Part shown: positions 1 to 6,650 of the stretch, piece after piece
Layout: every line of letters begins with the position of its first letter
Position numbering within the stretch: the first letter of the stretch is position 1
Assembly (NCBI GenBank): GCA_029857975.1
Contig: JAOUFX010000018.1
Span: forward strand, 1 to 14,064
Source of the DNA: Deltaproteobacteria bacterium
GTDB lineage: Bacteria > Desulfobacterota > SM23-61
Length of the DNA: 14,064 nt
Reading direction: 5' to 3'
Notes under the pieces: generated by a model
What the model saw: the letters and a program-made list of their open reading frames with translations, nothing else
Databases searched by the model: none
What the model was told of the DNA's origin: nothing
Translations under genes and position numbers: made by a program

Positions 1-1
1 A

Positions 2-838
2 CGGGCCTACGATGCTTTTGTGGAGGTATTTGATTTTCCTGCCTTGGGGATGGAATTGGATTCTCACCAAGTGGGGAATTCGGAATATGACCCCAAGGCG
101 ATGATGAAACTTTTGGTTTATGGTTATTCGTATGGGGTCATGAGTTCCCGGAAACTGGAACAGGAGACCCATTAGAAATTGGCTTTTATATGGCTTATGG
201 GTGGGTTGAAACCAGACCACAAGACCATCGCCGAGTATCGGCGCAAGAACAAGAGGGCGCTCAAGAAGGCGCTGAAGCAGTGTGCGGGGTTATGTATCCA
301 TTTAGACCTGATAGCTGGCAATGCGTTGTTTGTAGATGGGGCCAAGGTTCGGGCCAATGCTTCGCGTTCGAAGACGCACGATCGGGGGTACTATGAGCAG
401 CAGATATCCGGGATCGGAGGTCGCATTGAGCAGTTGTTAGAGGAATGCGAAAAGGTCGACCAGGAAGAAGAGGGAGAGGGCTCCTGGGTGGCTATGGACA
501 AAGGGTTGGCTAACGAGAGCCGTTTAAAGGGCAAGATTTAGGAGGTTCGAGAAATCTTGCGGGAAAGGGGTGGAGAAACGATCAATCTGACCAATCCGGA
601 CTGTGCGGTGATGCATAGTACTCAGGGGAGCCATGCGAGTTATAACGTACAGAGTGCAGTGGATGAGAAACATGGCTTGATTGTGCATGCGGAGGCGGTG
701 AGCGAGACCAGTGATGTGAATCAGTTTGCCCGGCAGATTGAGCAGGCGAAAGAGGTGTTGCCGGAGCCCTGTAAGGTAGCCTGCGCGGATGCGGGGTATG
801 CCGATACGGAGGAGTTGGGGAAGATTGGGAGGGGATGA
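2..838 (+). pseudogene. IS1182-like transposase remnant, interrupted by two in-frame TAG codons
   Basis: One reading frame runs from the window edge to a TGA at 836-838 and is broken by TAG at 173-175 and TAG at 539-541. Homology-like sequence continues straight through both stops, so these are point nonsense changes and not frameshifts. Recognisable family motifs are AFIWLMGGLKPDHKTIAEYR just after the first stop, FVDGAKVRANAS with the first catalytic Asp (codon 335-337), GSHASYNVQSAVDEKHGLIV, and CADAGYADTEEL with the second catalytic Asp (788-790). The C-terminal part carrying the third acidic residue (Glu) is absent: sequence related to a histidine kinase starts 46 bp later. The 5' part lies outside the window. 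No terminal inverted repeat could be identified. The element should be immobile unless complemented. The family call (IS1182, DUF772-type DDE) is from recalled motifs and is fairly sure; the exact IS is unknown. Confidence 0.85.
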
Positions 839-839
839 C

Positions 840-868
840 TTGAAATTATATGCCAGCCGGTCTAGAAT
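840..868 (+). promoter_or_regulatory. Candidate sigma70-type promoter for the histidine kinase gene
   Basis: TTGAAA at 840-845 and TAGAAT at 863-868 each match the -35 and -10 consensus at 5 of 6 positions and are separated by exactly 17 bp. The predicted transcription start, near 874-876, lies only about 10 bp before the ATG at 884, so the leader would be very short. The -35 box is adjacent to the broken end of the transposase frame, and the -10 box overlaps an inverted repeat at 861-877. Seen directly in sequence; activity is inferred. Confidence 0.45.
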
Positions 869-877
869 TCTTCTAGA
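861..877. repeat. 7-bp inverted repeat over the putative -10 region
   Basis: TCTAGAA (861-867) and TTCTAGA (871-877) are perfect inverted arms separated by 3 bp. The site covers the proposed -10 box and ends 6 bp before the kinase start codon, so it could be an operator or a small hairpin at the 5' end of the mRNA. Confidence 0.4.
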
Positions 878-883
878 TCCAGG

Positions 884-2524
884 ATGACCATGAAGATGAC
901 CCGTTCGACTCCGATCGACAAAAAGGCCGCCTCCCCCAGCCCGGCGGAGAAGATTCAAAACTTATCCCATCAGATTATGCAGTATGCCGACCAAGGTATG
1001 CAGAGGGTGCACTTCCAGCAGGAGGCCTCGAAGCTGATTGGTGAATTTTCAGGATGTGATGCGGTTGAGCTTTGGATCAAAGAACATGGGAAGTATTTTC
1101 GTTGCGCAGCGAAAAAACGCCCGCATCGGTCCTTTTCCTTTGAATTTAGAGCTTATTCGATTGATGAGAAAGGGGAAGTTCTCCCGGAACCGGGCCACAA
1201 TGCAGGGCTGACACATCTGTGTAGACAGGTGTTGCGCACCGGGAAAGCGCATCTTGAGGATTTAGCCTCCCAGGGTGACTATTCATCCCTGGCCTTGATT
1301 CCGATCCTGGCTGATTCTCAAAACATCGGACTTCTGGTTTTAAAGAGCAAACGCGCAAACTTTTTCTCTGCTGATGGAATAAAGCGCTTTGAGAGCCTGG
1401 CCCAAAGTCTGGGGATCGCCCTGGTCCACCGCCGGGTCCAGGTGGATCTGCGCGAACGAGTGAAGGAACTGACCTGTCTTTATCGTATCGCCCGCCTGCT
1501 CGCGCAGCCCGGAATATCGCTGGAGGAATTTTTGAAGAATGTCGTGGAGATTCTTCCTCAGGCCTGGTTATACCCGGAAATGGCCGTAGCCCGGATCATT
1601 CTCGATGGCTGTTCTTATAAGAAGACAGGTTTTCGGCAGGGAAGATATCGGCAAAAAGCCGATATTATCGTGGGGGAACAAACACGGGGCACGATGGAGG
1701 TGTTTTACACAGAGGCCAAGCCGGAGCTTGACGAAGGGCCATTCCTGAAGGAGGAAAGAAACCTTATCGATACCGTCGCGAAAGAGGTAGCGAATATCAT
1801 TCGGCAAAAAGAAGCGGAGGTTGAACAGACTCAGCTCCAGGAGCAGCTTCGCCACGCTGACCGATTGGCCACCATCGGCCAGCTGGCCGCCGGGATCGCC
1901 CATGAGTTGAATGAGCCACTGGGAAACATTCTGGGATTTGCCCAGCTGGCCAGGAAATGCCCGGGACTTCCGGACCAGGTCGAACGAGATCTCGATAAGA
2001 TATTAACTTCCTCCTTGAATGCCCGGGAAATTATCCGGAAGATTTTGATCTTTGCCCGGCAAATGCCCCCCCAGAAAAGAATGGTGAATCTGAATCAACT
2101 GGTCGAAGAGGGGCTCCGTCTTTTCGAGCCCCGGTTTGCCAAGGAGGGAATCGAGATGGTTTGTTCTCTCCGCCCGGACCTGCCAGAAATAGAAGGAGAC
2201 CCAGCCCAGCTGAACCAGGTTTTGGTCAATCTGATCGTCAATGCGCTGCAGGCCATGACCGGGGGAGGAAGGTTGAAGGTAGAAACCTGCAAAGAAAAAG
2301 AGGAAATTTGTCTTCTCATCGAAGATACGGGTATGGGCATTCGGGGGGAAGATCTAAAAAAAATTTTTATCCCCTTTTTCACGACGAAAGATGTTGGCCA
2401 GGGTACGGGGCTGGGTTTACCCGTAGTTCACGGGATCGTATCTTCCCATGGGGGTTCGATCCAGGTGGATAGCAACCCCGGCGCGGGCACGAAATTTGAT
2501 ATCCGCTTGCCGGTAAAGAGGTAA
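884..2524 (+). CDS. Soluble GAF-domain sensor histidine kinase
   Basis: 546-aa kinase that would autophosphorylate on His and pass phosphate to a response regulator, most likely the NtrC-type regulator encoded 308 bp downstream. Residues about 35-185 and 193-310 look like two GAF-type sensor domains in tandem, the second less certain, joined by helical linkers. The dimerisation/phosphoacceptor segment has the H-box AGIAHELNEPLGN with His340. The ATPase domain has the N-box (Asn449, Asn453), the G1 box EDTGMGI (Asp481) and the G2 box GTGLGLP (507-513). The protein ends shortly after FDIRLPVKR, as is usual. There is no signal peptide or membrane helix, so it should sense a cytoplasmic cue; the ligand cannot be deduced. 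ATG 884 and ATG 890 are both possible starts, and the Shine-Dalgarno match (AGG) is weak. The gene begins just after a decayed transposase and ends with TAA. Confidence 0.93.
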   Translation: MTMKMTRSTPIDKKAASPSPAEKIQNLSHQIMQYADQGMQRVHFQQEASKLIGEFSGCDAVELWIKEHGKYFRCAAKKRPHRSFSFEFRAYSIDEKGEVLPEPGHNAGLTHLCRQVLRTGKAHLEDLASQGDYSSLALIPILADSQNIGLLVLKSKRANFFSADGIKRFESLAQSLGIALVHRRVQVDLRERVKELTCLYRIARLLAQPGISLEEFLKNVVEILPQAWLYPEMAVARIILDGCSYKKTGFRQGRYRQKADIIVGEQTRGTMEVFYTEAKPELDEGPFLKEERNLIDTVAKEVANIIRQKEAEVEQTQLQEQLRHADRLATIGQLAAGIAHELNEPLGNILGFAQLARKCPGLPDQVERDLDKILTSSLNAREIIRKILIFARQMPPQKRMVNLNQLVEEGLRLFEPRFAKEGIEMVCSLRPDLPEIEGDPAQLNQVLVNLIVNALQAMTGGGRLKVETCKEKEEICLLIEDTGMGIRGEDLKKIFIPFFTTKDVGQGTGLGLPVVHGIVSSHGGSIQVDSNPGAGTKFDIRLPVKR

Positions 2525-2832
2525 ACGATTACTCAGAAAATCGCAGAGTGCATAGCGCAGAGCGCACAGCAGAAATACAAAAATCCAATTCGTTTTTCAT
2601 AGTTGGCCGGTGGCCAAGAGGTGATGGAAAATTAGCCAGTGTCCATCCGGAAACTCCCTATCCCCTTGCAGGAGAGGGGAACGAATTGAATCTTAATGGT
2701 TCTTGGGTGACGGTCCCGTCATGAATGATTGCGTAGAAAATAACAGCCTTTCAGGGCCGCGGGCCAGGAAGATTTTTCCCGTCCGGGTGGGATTGGCGGG
2801 TGTCGAGCCTGTCATGATGATTACGGAGAAAG
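2525..2832. other. Non-coding gap between kinase and regulator genes, with short hairpins
   Basis: No plausible gene. The gap holds two short direct copies of CGCAGAG (2542-2548, 2556-2562), a hairpin with arms TCCCCT (2661-2666) and AGGGGA (2675-2680), and a tight inverted repeat TGACGG/CCGTCA (2708-2713, 2716-2721). The composition resembles the degenerate dispersed repeats seen elsewhere in this window. No convincing promoter or terminator was found, so it is unclear whether kinase and regulator are co-transcribed. A Shine-Dalgarno GGAG at 2825-2828 serves the regulator gene. Confidence 0.6.
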
Positions 2833-4224
2833 ATGAAAATGAGATCTTCGGATGAAAAGGAACGGATCCTGCTGGTCGATGATTCCCCGGATACCCTGGA
2901 AATGCTCCAGAGAATCCTGACGTTCCACAGATACCGTGTGTTCACCGCCTCTGGAGTTGCCCAGGCGATCCAAATACTGGATACAACCCCCATTGATCTA
3001 GTCATCACCGACCTCAAAATGCCCGGGGTCGGTGGCCTCGACCTGATCCGGCATGTCCGGGAGAATTTAAAAGAAACCGAGGTGATGATGATCACCGGGT
3101 ATCCCACGATCGAAGGGGCCGTCCAGGCCGTTAAGACCGGGGCCGAAGAGTACCTGACCAAGCCCTTCACCGACGAAGAGTTGGTTTCTGCCGTTCGCCG
3201 CGCTCTTGGCAAACTCCGGCTGCGCAAAGCGACCGAGGTCCGCTTCGACCCCCCCCTGCCATCATCCCATGGTCTCATCGGCCAATCCGAACCCATGGAG
3301 AAGGTTTTTCGTGCTGTTGGGAAGGTCGCCTCAATCTCCGCCACCGTCCTTCTCTCCGGGGAAAGTGGCACCGGCAAGGAGCTCATTGCCCGGGCGATTC
3401 ATTACAACAGTACTCGGTCATCGGCCCCCTTTGTTCCGGTTAACTGCGGAGCCATCCCGGAAGGACTGCTGGAAAGCGAGCTGTTTGGCCATCTCAAAGG
3501 GGCCTTTACGGGGGCGGTTGAAACCCGGGCGGGCTTCTTTCAAACCGCCGACGGCGGTACGATTTTCCTGGATGAGATTGGTGAGACAAGCCTGTCGATG
3601 CAGGTAAAACTCCTGCGGGTACTCGAAGATAAGGAAGTTTGCATGGTCGGTTCCACCCGCTCCCGAAAAGTTGATGTAAGGATCCTTGCTTCCACCAACA
3701 AAGACTTGTTGAGTTTGGTCCAGAAGGGAAAATTTCGGGAGGACCTGTTTTTCCGCCTCAATGTTATCACCATCGAAATTCCTCCCTTGCGCGAGAGGGG
3801 AGGTGACAATCTGCTTCTGACCCAGCATTTTGTAACCAAATTTTCCAGGGAGTTGGGTAAACCCACACCTCGATTTTCCGATTCGGCCTTGCAGGTTTTA
3901 AGAAATTATCACTGGCCGGGAAATGTGCGGGAATTGGAGAATGTCATTCAGCGCCTGGTGCTCATGACGGATGGGGAATGGATCGAGGTCCCGGACCTGC
4001 CATCCCTGATGCGGTTTTCCGCCTTGCGCCAAAGCGGACCGTACCATACTCTGGCTGAAATAGAGGCAGAATATATTCGTACCGTCCTCGCAAGCGTAGG
4101 AGGCAACAAGACCAGAGCAGCAGAGATTCTTGGGATCGACCGCAAGACATTGCGAGAGAAGCTGAGTAAGATCGGGGAAAATCCCGGCCTTAACCCAGAA
4201 AAACGGGGAGATTTACCCCGGTGA
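2833..4224 (+). CDS. NtrC-family sigma54-dependent response regulator
   Basis: 463-aa transcription activator in the standard three-domain layout. The receiver domain (about 10-125) has the acidic pair Asp16/Asp17, phosphoacceptor Asp60 (TDLKMPG), Thr88 and Lys110 (TKPF). The AAA+ domain (about 145-385) has Walker A GESGTGK (176-182), an intact sigma54-contacting GAFTGA loop (223-228), Walker B with Asp247/Glu248, and the RLNV and PPLRER segments. A Fis-type helix-turn-helix lies at about 422-448. All key residues are present, so it should remodel sigma54-RNA polymerase when phosphorylated. The partner is probably the GAF kinase upstream. A good -24/-12 promoter candidate lies 160 bp downstream, ahead of the redox cluster, which makes that cluster a likely target. 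Start is ATG 2833 or ATG 2839; GGAG at 2825-2828 fits the second slightly better. Length is typical for the family. Confidence 0.96.
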   Translation: MKMRSSDEKERILLVDDSPDTLEMLQRILTFHRYRVFTASGVAQAIQILDTTPIDLVITDLKMPGVGGLDLIRHVRENLKETEVMMITGYPTIEGAVQAVKTGAEEYLTKPFTDEELVSAVRRALGKLRLRKATEVRFDPPLPSSHGLIGQSEPMEKVFRAVGKVASISATVLLSGESGTGKELIARAIHYNSTRSSAPFVPVNCGAIPEGLLESELFGHLKGAFTGAVETRAGFFQTADGGTIFLDEIGETSLSMQVKLLRVLEDKEVCMVGSTRSRKVDVRILASTNKDLLSLVQKGKFREDLFFRLNVITIEIPPLRERGGDNLLLTQHFVTKFSRELGKPTPRFSDSALQVLRNYHWPGNVRELENVIQRLVLMTDGEWIEVPDLPSLMRFSALRQSGPYHTLAEIEAEYIRTVLASVGGNKTRAAEILGIDRKTLREKLSKIGENPGLNPEKRGDLPR

Positions 4225-4235
4225 TTCAAATCTCC
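4207..4235 (+). terminator. Hairpin overlapping the stop codon of the regulator gene
   Basis: GGAGATTT (4207-4214) and AAATCTCC (4228-4235) are perfect 8-bp inverted arms around a 13-nt loop that contains the TGA stop. No T-tract follows, so this is not a classical intrinsic terminator; it may be a transcript-end or stabilising structure. Confidence 0.3.
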
Positions 4236-4383
4236 TCGATAAAATCATTGCCTCCTGAGCGATCCTTTTCCGTTTCCCTCTCTCATGCTACGGATTTTCT
4301 ACCCTCCCCAATTGCTTGATTCTCTTGCATATCTCTTCTCTTTGGAAATCCATAAGCGGCCTTCGGTGAATTCCTCAACTGAA

Positions 4384-4399
4384 CGGCAAGAAGATTGCT
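4384..4399 (+). promoter_or_regulatory. Candidate sigma54 (-24/-12) promoter upstream of the redox cluster
   Basis: CGGCAA, 5 bp, then TTGCT: the invariant GG (4385-4386) and GC (4397-4398) have exactly the required 10-bp spacing. Compared with TGGCAC-N5-TTGC(A/T), only the first T and the final C of the -24 element differ. It points toward the redox genes, but the first start codon is about 560 bp away, so the leader would be long. The adjacent NtrC-type activator with an intact GAFTGA loop gives the match biological sense. Seen in sequence; use as a promoter is inferred. Confidence 0.5.
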
Positions 4400-4432
4400 T
4401 CATGGCCCATTAGTCCGGTGCCAAATAAGGTA

Positions 4433-4920
4433 TTGAACCGCGGAGTTCACAGAGATGTCCTATGTGTCCTCCAAAAGAGTAATAAAAAGCAGCGTCAGTA
4501 ATAGGACCGGTGAAACATATCCGTGCATCGGGCTTTCAAGTTTTTCTATGGCTCATAAACTATGGGTACTCTGGGCATCTAGAGTCATATCCTGTGCCTT
4601 CCAGGTTCGTTCGACATTAGAAAAAATAGGATAGGTATCCAATTATCTACGAACTTCAGATAATAGATGAGCTTAAAAATTTAAAGGGCACAGAGGGGAG
4701 GAAAGGATAATTTTTTTGACACAAATTTCATAAGGTCTCTGTACTACTTACGTTCAAGCTTTGAAAATTTTGTTTAAGCATGTTTTTAATTTTATTTATG
4801 TTTATCCGTTGTTATCTGTGCCCTAATTGTTTTTTTAAGATCTTTCTTTATATCTCTGCGGCCTCTGCGGTGAATGGATTTTGGTTGCGGCTCTGCCGCG
4901 CTGTGTCCTCCGCGGTTAAA
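4433..4920. repeat. AT-rich spacer bounded by a 20-bp imperfect inverted repeat
   Basis: 4433-4452 and the reverse complement of 4901-4920 share 17 of 20 bases, including AACCGCGGAG and CACAG. A second, inner pair, AGGGCACAG (4685-4693) and CTGTGCCCT (4816-4824), is perfect over 9 bp. Two direct copies of CTCTGCGG occur at 4854-4861 and 4863-4870. The enclosed DNA is clearly richer in A+T than the flanking genes and holds no credible gene. The layout suggests a non-autonomous, MITE-like dispersed element or a pair of genome repeats; no target-site duplication was recognised. Confidence 0.45.
4716..4745 (+). promoter_or_regulatory. Possible sigma70-type promoter ahead of the 8-Cys protein gene
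   Basis: A perfect TTGACA (4716-4721) is followed after 18 bp by TGTACT (4740-4745), which matches the -10 consensus at 4 of 6 positions. It lies about 210 bp upstream of the ATG at 4958 in AT-rich DNA, where chance matches are common. Confidence 0.25.
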
Positions 4921-4957
4921 TTTTGACAATACCTTGAATAAACAAAGGAGATTCAAA

Positions 4958-5308
4958 ATGAAGAAGGCCGCCTATCCTGTCCAGAAGAAAAACCAAGCAA
5001 GACCTTCTATGGATGGAAAGGGAGCACTGGGATTATGTTCTTCTTGTCAATCGGGGGCAGACTGCACTTATAATCGGGACCCCCGTCGTCCGATTTTGCA
5101 ATGTGAAGAGTTTGAGGGAATCGTTCCTTCTCCGGTTGAAATGATCGTTCCCCGGAATATCCCGCTAACGAAATTTCGGAAGAATCCTTTGCCTCCCCAT
5201 GATCCCTTTCAAAATTATAAGGGTCTATGCAGTACCTGTGAGGAAAGGGCCACGTGTATCTATCCAAAACCTGAGGGAGGCGTATGGCACTGTGAAGAAT
5301 ATCGATAG
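4958..5308 (+). CDS. Small protein with two four-cysteine modules (unknown function)
   Basis: 116-aa protein with a duplicated motif, GLC-x2-C-x5-C-x11/12-C-E-E-(F/Y). The first copy uses Cys27, 30, 36 and 49; the second, at the extreme C-terminus, uses Cys91, 94, 100 and 112. Four cysteines per copy suggest one metal site each, zinc or an Fe-S cluster; the sequence does not distinguish them. The basic N-terminus (MKKAAY...) lacks a hydrophobic core, so it is probably cytoplasmic. The start at 4958 is chosen because AAAGGAG (4944-4950) lies 7 bp upstream; a longer frame back to 4874 has no such site and reads through repeat sequence. It is the first gene before the NuoE-like gene (53-bp gap), so it may be an accessory, assembly or electron-transfer partner of that complex. 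I recall similar modules as hypothetical proteins in Deltaproteobacteria, but no function. The stop is TAG. Confidence 0.85.
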   Translation: MKKAAYPVQKKNQARPSMDGKGALGLCSSCQSGADCTYNRDPRRPILQCEEFEGIVPSPVEMIVPRNIPLTKFRKNPLPPHDPFQNYKGLCSTCEERATCIYPKPEGGVWHCEEYR

Positions 5309-5315
5309 AGAGCCA

Positions 5316-5327
5316 GGAAGATCTTCC
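5316..5327. repeat. 12-bp perfect palindrome between the 8-Cys and NuoE-like genes
   Basis: GGAAGATCTTCC is its own reverse complement and lies 7 bp after the stop of the 8-Cys protein gene. It could be an operator or a small mRNA hairpin; no T-tract follows immediately. Confidence 0.35.
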
Positions 5328-5361
5328 CTTTCCATAAAGAGAATTTCGAAGTGAGATCACT

Positions 5362-6216
5362 ATGAATCCCGAGCATATAGAGAAAATTATAGAGGATCAC
5401 CGCGGGGGGAATCAGACCGGACTCATCTCGATCCTTGAAGAAATCCAGGCCAAGTACAGCTTCCTTCCAAAAGAGGCCTTAAGGATTGTGGCCCAGAAGA
5501 TGGGATGTTCTCTGGTGGATCTCTACGGCGTTGCAACCTTCTATAAGGCCTTCAGTCTAAAACCGAGGGGGAAACACCTGATCTCGGTCTGTCTGGGCAC
5601 GGCCTGCCATGTTCGCCGAGGGGAAAAGATCGCCTCTGAATTCCAGCGTCAGCTGAGAATAAAACCCGGGGAGACGACCCCGGACAATGAGATCTCGCTG
5701 GAAACGGTGAACTGCCTCGGTGCCTGCGCTCTGGGGCCGATCGTCGTTGTGGATGGACACTACTTTTCGAACGTAACCTTTCATAAAGTGAAAGAGATCA
5801 TCCATCAAGCCCGGGTCGGTCTCGATCGCGTCGATATCCAGTTCGATGAAAGGACCTTTCCGGTTGAGGTGAGCTGTTCGCGCTGCAACCACAGCCTCAT
5901 GGATCAGAGCAAATATATTGATGGTTATCCATCGATTCGAGTGACGGTATCCTTCAATCTGAAGCATGGATGGCTCAGGTTGTCGTGTCTTTACGGCAGC
6001 TTCTCCGTTGAGCATGAATATGAAATTCCAAAGGATGCAGTGGTGAACTTCTTCTGTCCCCATTGTCATGCGGAGCTGAAAAGTTCCTCAAGTTGTGTAG
6101 AATGCGGGGCCCCGATGGTTCCCCTGTTAGTACGCGGAGGGGGCGGAATGGTACAGATCTGTTCTCGCCGTGGATGTAAGGGACACATGCTCGATCTGAC
6201 CGGGGTCAATTTTTGA
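5362..6216 (+). CDS. NuoE/HydC-like [2Fe-2S] subunit with a C-terminal zinc-ribbon-like domain
   Basis: 284-aa protein. Residues 1-155 are a NuoE-type domain: an N-terminal helical region (ILEEIQAKYSFLPKEAL, VYGVATFY-like segment at 55-61) and a thioredoxin-fold [2Fe-2S] site with Cys77, Cys82, Cys118 and Cys122 (VCLGTAC and NCLGACALGP). In complex I and in HydC of bifurcating hydrogenases this subunit passes electrons to or from the NuoF-like flavin subunit. Usual NuoE proteins are about 160 aa, so residues 165-284 are extra: they carry Cys172/175, 209, 232/235, 245/248 and 267/272, several as CxxC pairs typical of zinc ribbons. The Shine-Dalgarno is weak (AGTGAG); ATG 5362 is the first start matching the family. 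The NuoF-like gene is not adjacent but 434 bp away, across repeat DNA. Cytoplasmic; no membrane segment. Confidence 0.92.
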   Translation: MNPEHIEKIIEDHRGGNQTGLISILEEIQAKYSFLPKEALRIVAQKMGCSLVDLYGVATFYKAFSLKPRGKHLISVCLGTACHVRRGEKIASEFQRQLRIKPGETTPDNEISLETVNCLGACALGPIVVVDGHYFSNVTFHKVKEIIHQARVGLDRVDIQFDERTFPVEVSCSRCNHSLMDQSKYIDGYPSIRVTVSFNLKHGWLRLSCLYGSFSVEHEYEIPKDAVVNFFCPHCHAELKSSSSCVECGAPMVPLLVRGGGGMVQICSRRGCKGHMLDLTGVNF

Positions 6217-6233
6217 GGGGAGAGTCCACCGTG

Positions 6234-6433
6234 CGGCATAGCCGCAACCAAAAGCTTTTAGCCGGTAGCTCGTAGTTTTAACGAAAGGATTTGGTTAATG
6301 GGCCCTTAGGCGCTTACGAATGAAATTGTGCGCCAAATGGCAACAAAATTCTGTTTCGTTCCTCGTCTTAGGGGCAATTCATGAATTGCCCCTACAGGGC
6401 CAAGGGAAAACTTCCTTGGTTCCGGCTATGCCG
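6234..6433. repeat. MITE-like element with 18-bp inverted ends
   Basis: The left end 6234-6251 (CGGCATAGCCG, C, AACCAA) and the reverse complement of the right end 6416-6433 agree at 17 of 18 positions. Each end is itself a small hairpin (CGGC-ATA-GCCG type). The enclosed 164 bp have no gene and contain the perfect 26-bp palindrome. This suggests a short non-autonomous element or two inverted copies of a dispersed palindromic repeat. Confidence 0.5.
6369..6394. repeat. 26-bp perfect palindrome
   Basis: TAGGGGCAATTCA followed directly by its exact reverse complement. In RNA it would form a 13-bp arm hairpin with a minimal loop. It resembles a dispersed palindrome found in many bacterial intergenic regions and probably belongs to a repeat family of this genome. 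Confidence 0.75.
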
Positions 6434-6504
6434 GGTTAGAAGCTTAGTGCCAAACTAAAACCAACATGTTGGTAACAAGTAAATCTCCGATTTTCCTCTC
6501 GTGC

Positions 6505-6554
6505 CCCCTCACCCCATCCTCTCGCCCGGGTTGGGGAGAGGGGAGGGTGAGGGG
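6505..6554. repeat. REP-like long imperfect hairpin
   Basis: Outer arms CCCCTCACCC (6505-6514) and GGGTGAGGGG (6545-6554) are perfect over 10 bp; inner arms CCTCTC (6518-6523) and GAGAGG (6536-6541) extend the stem. No T-tract follows, so it is better read as a REP-type repeat than as an intrinsic terminator, but it would be a strong structure in the transcript about 100 nt before the NuoF-like start. Confidence 0.6.
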
Positions 6555-6650
6555 AAAATTTCGAATATCTTTGGCTAGAATTTTAATAGAATTTTGAGAT
6601 TTTGCCCGTTAGTCGTACGGGAAGAAGGGACAAAGTTAAAAGGGCTGTTC

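Larger units (their letters stand above)
6217..6650. other. 434-bp repeat-rich insert between the NuoE-like and NuoF-like genes
   Basis: No credible gene. It contains an element with inverted ends (6234-6433), a perfect 26-bp palindrome (6369-6394) and a REP-like hairpin (6505-6554). Subunits of this kind are normally encoded back to back, so the insert is unusual and may affect co-expression. A weak AGGG Shine-Dalgarno (6641-6644) lies in front of the NuoF-like start. Confidence 0.7.

Noticed and set aside
861..877. Cloning linker contamination (two TCTAGA sites around GAATTC)
   Set aside because: The combination looks like a polylinker, but flanking sequence is continuous natural DNA and a 17-bp overlap of such sites can arise by chance as an inverted repeat.
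524..958. Minus-strand frame of 144 codons across the transposase remnant and kinase start
   Set aside because: It spans two unrelated plus-strand coding segments and has no protein family features.
2793..2808. sigma54-like GG-N10-GC before the regulator gene
   Set aside because: Spacing fits, but the -12 element lacks TT and the -24 element is poor.
4874..4957. 28 extra residues at the N-terminus of the 8-Cys protein
   Set aside because: They are translated repeat sequence without a ribosome binding site; AAAGGAG precedes ATG 4958.
5350..5361. CRP/FNR-like site, AGTGA-GA-TCACT, just before the NuoE-like start
   Set aside because: The half-sites are only 2 bp apart instead of 6 (CRP) or 4 (FNR), and the site sits on the ribosome binding region.
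6417..6432. Second sigma54-like match (TGG...ATGC) before the NuoF-like gene
   Set aside because: It deviates at several conserved positions and lies inside the inverted end of the repeat element.
6594..6650. Longer N-terminus for the NuoF-like protein from TTG 6594
   Set aside because: No Shine-Dalgarno, and the added 19 residues do not resemble the family; ATG 6651 has AGGG at 6 bp.
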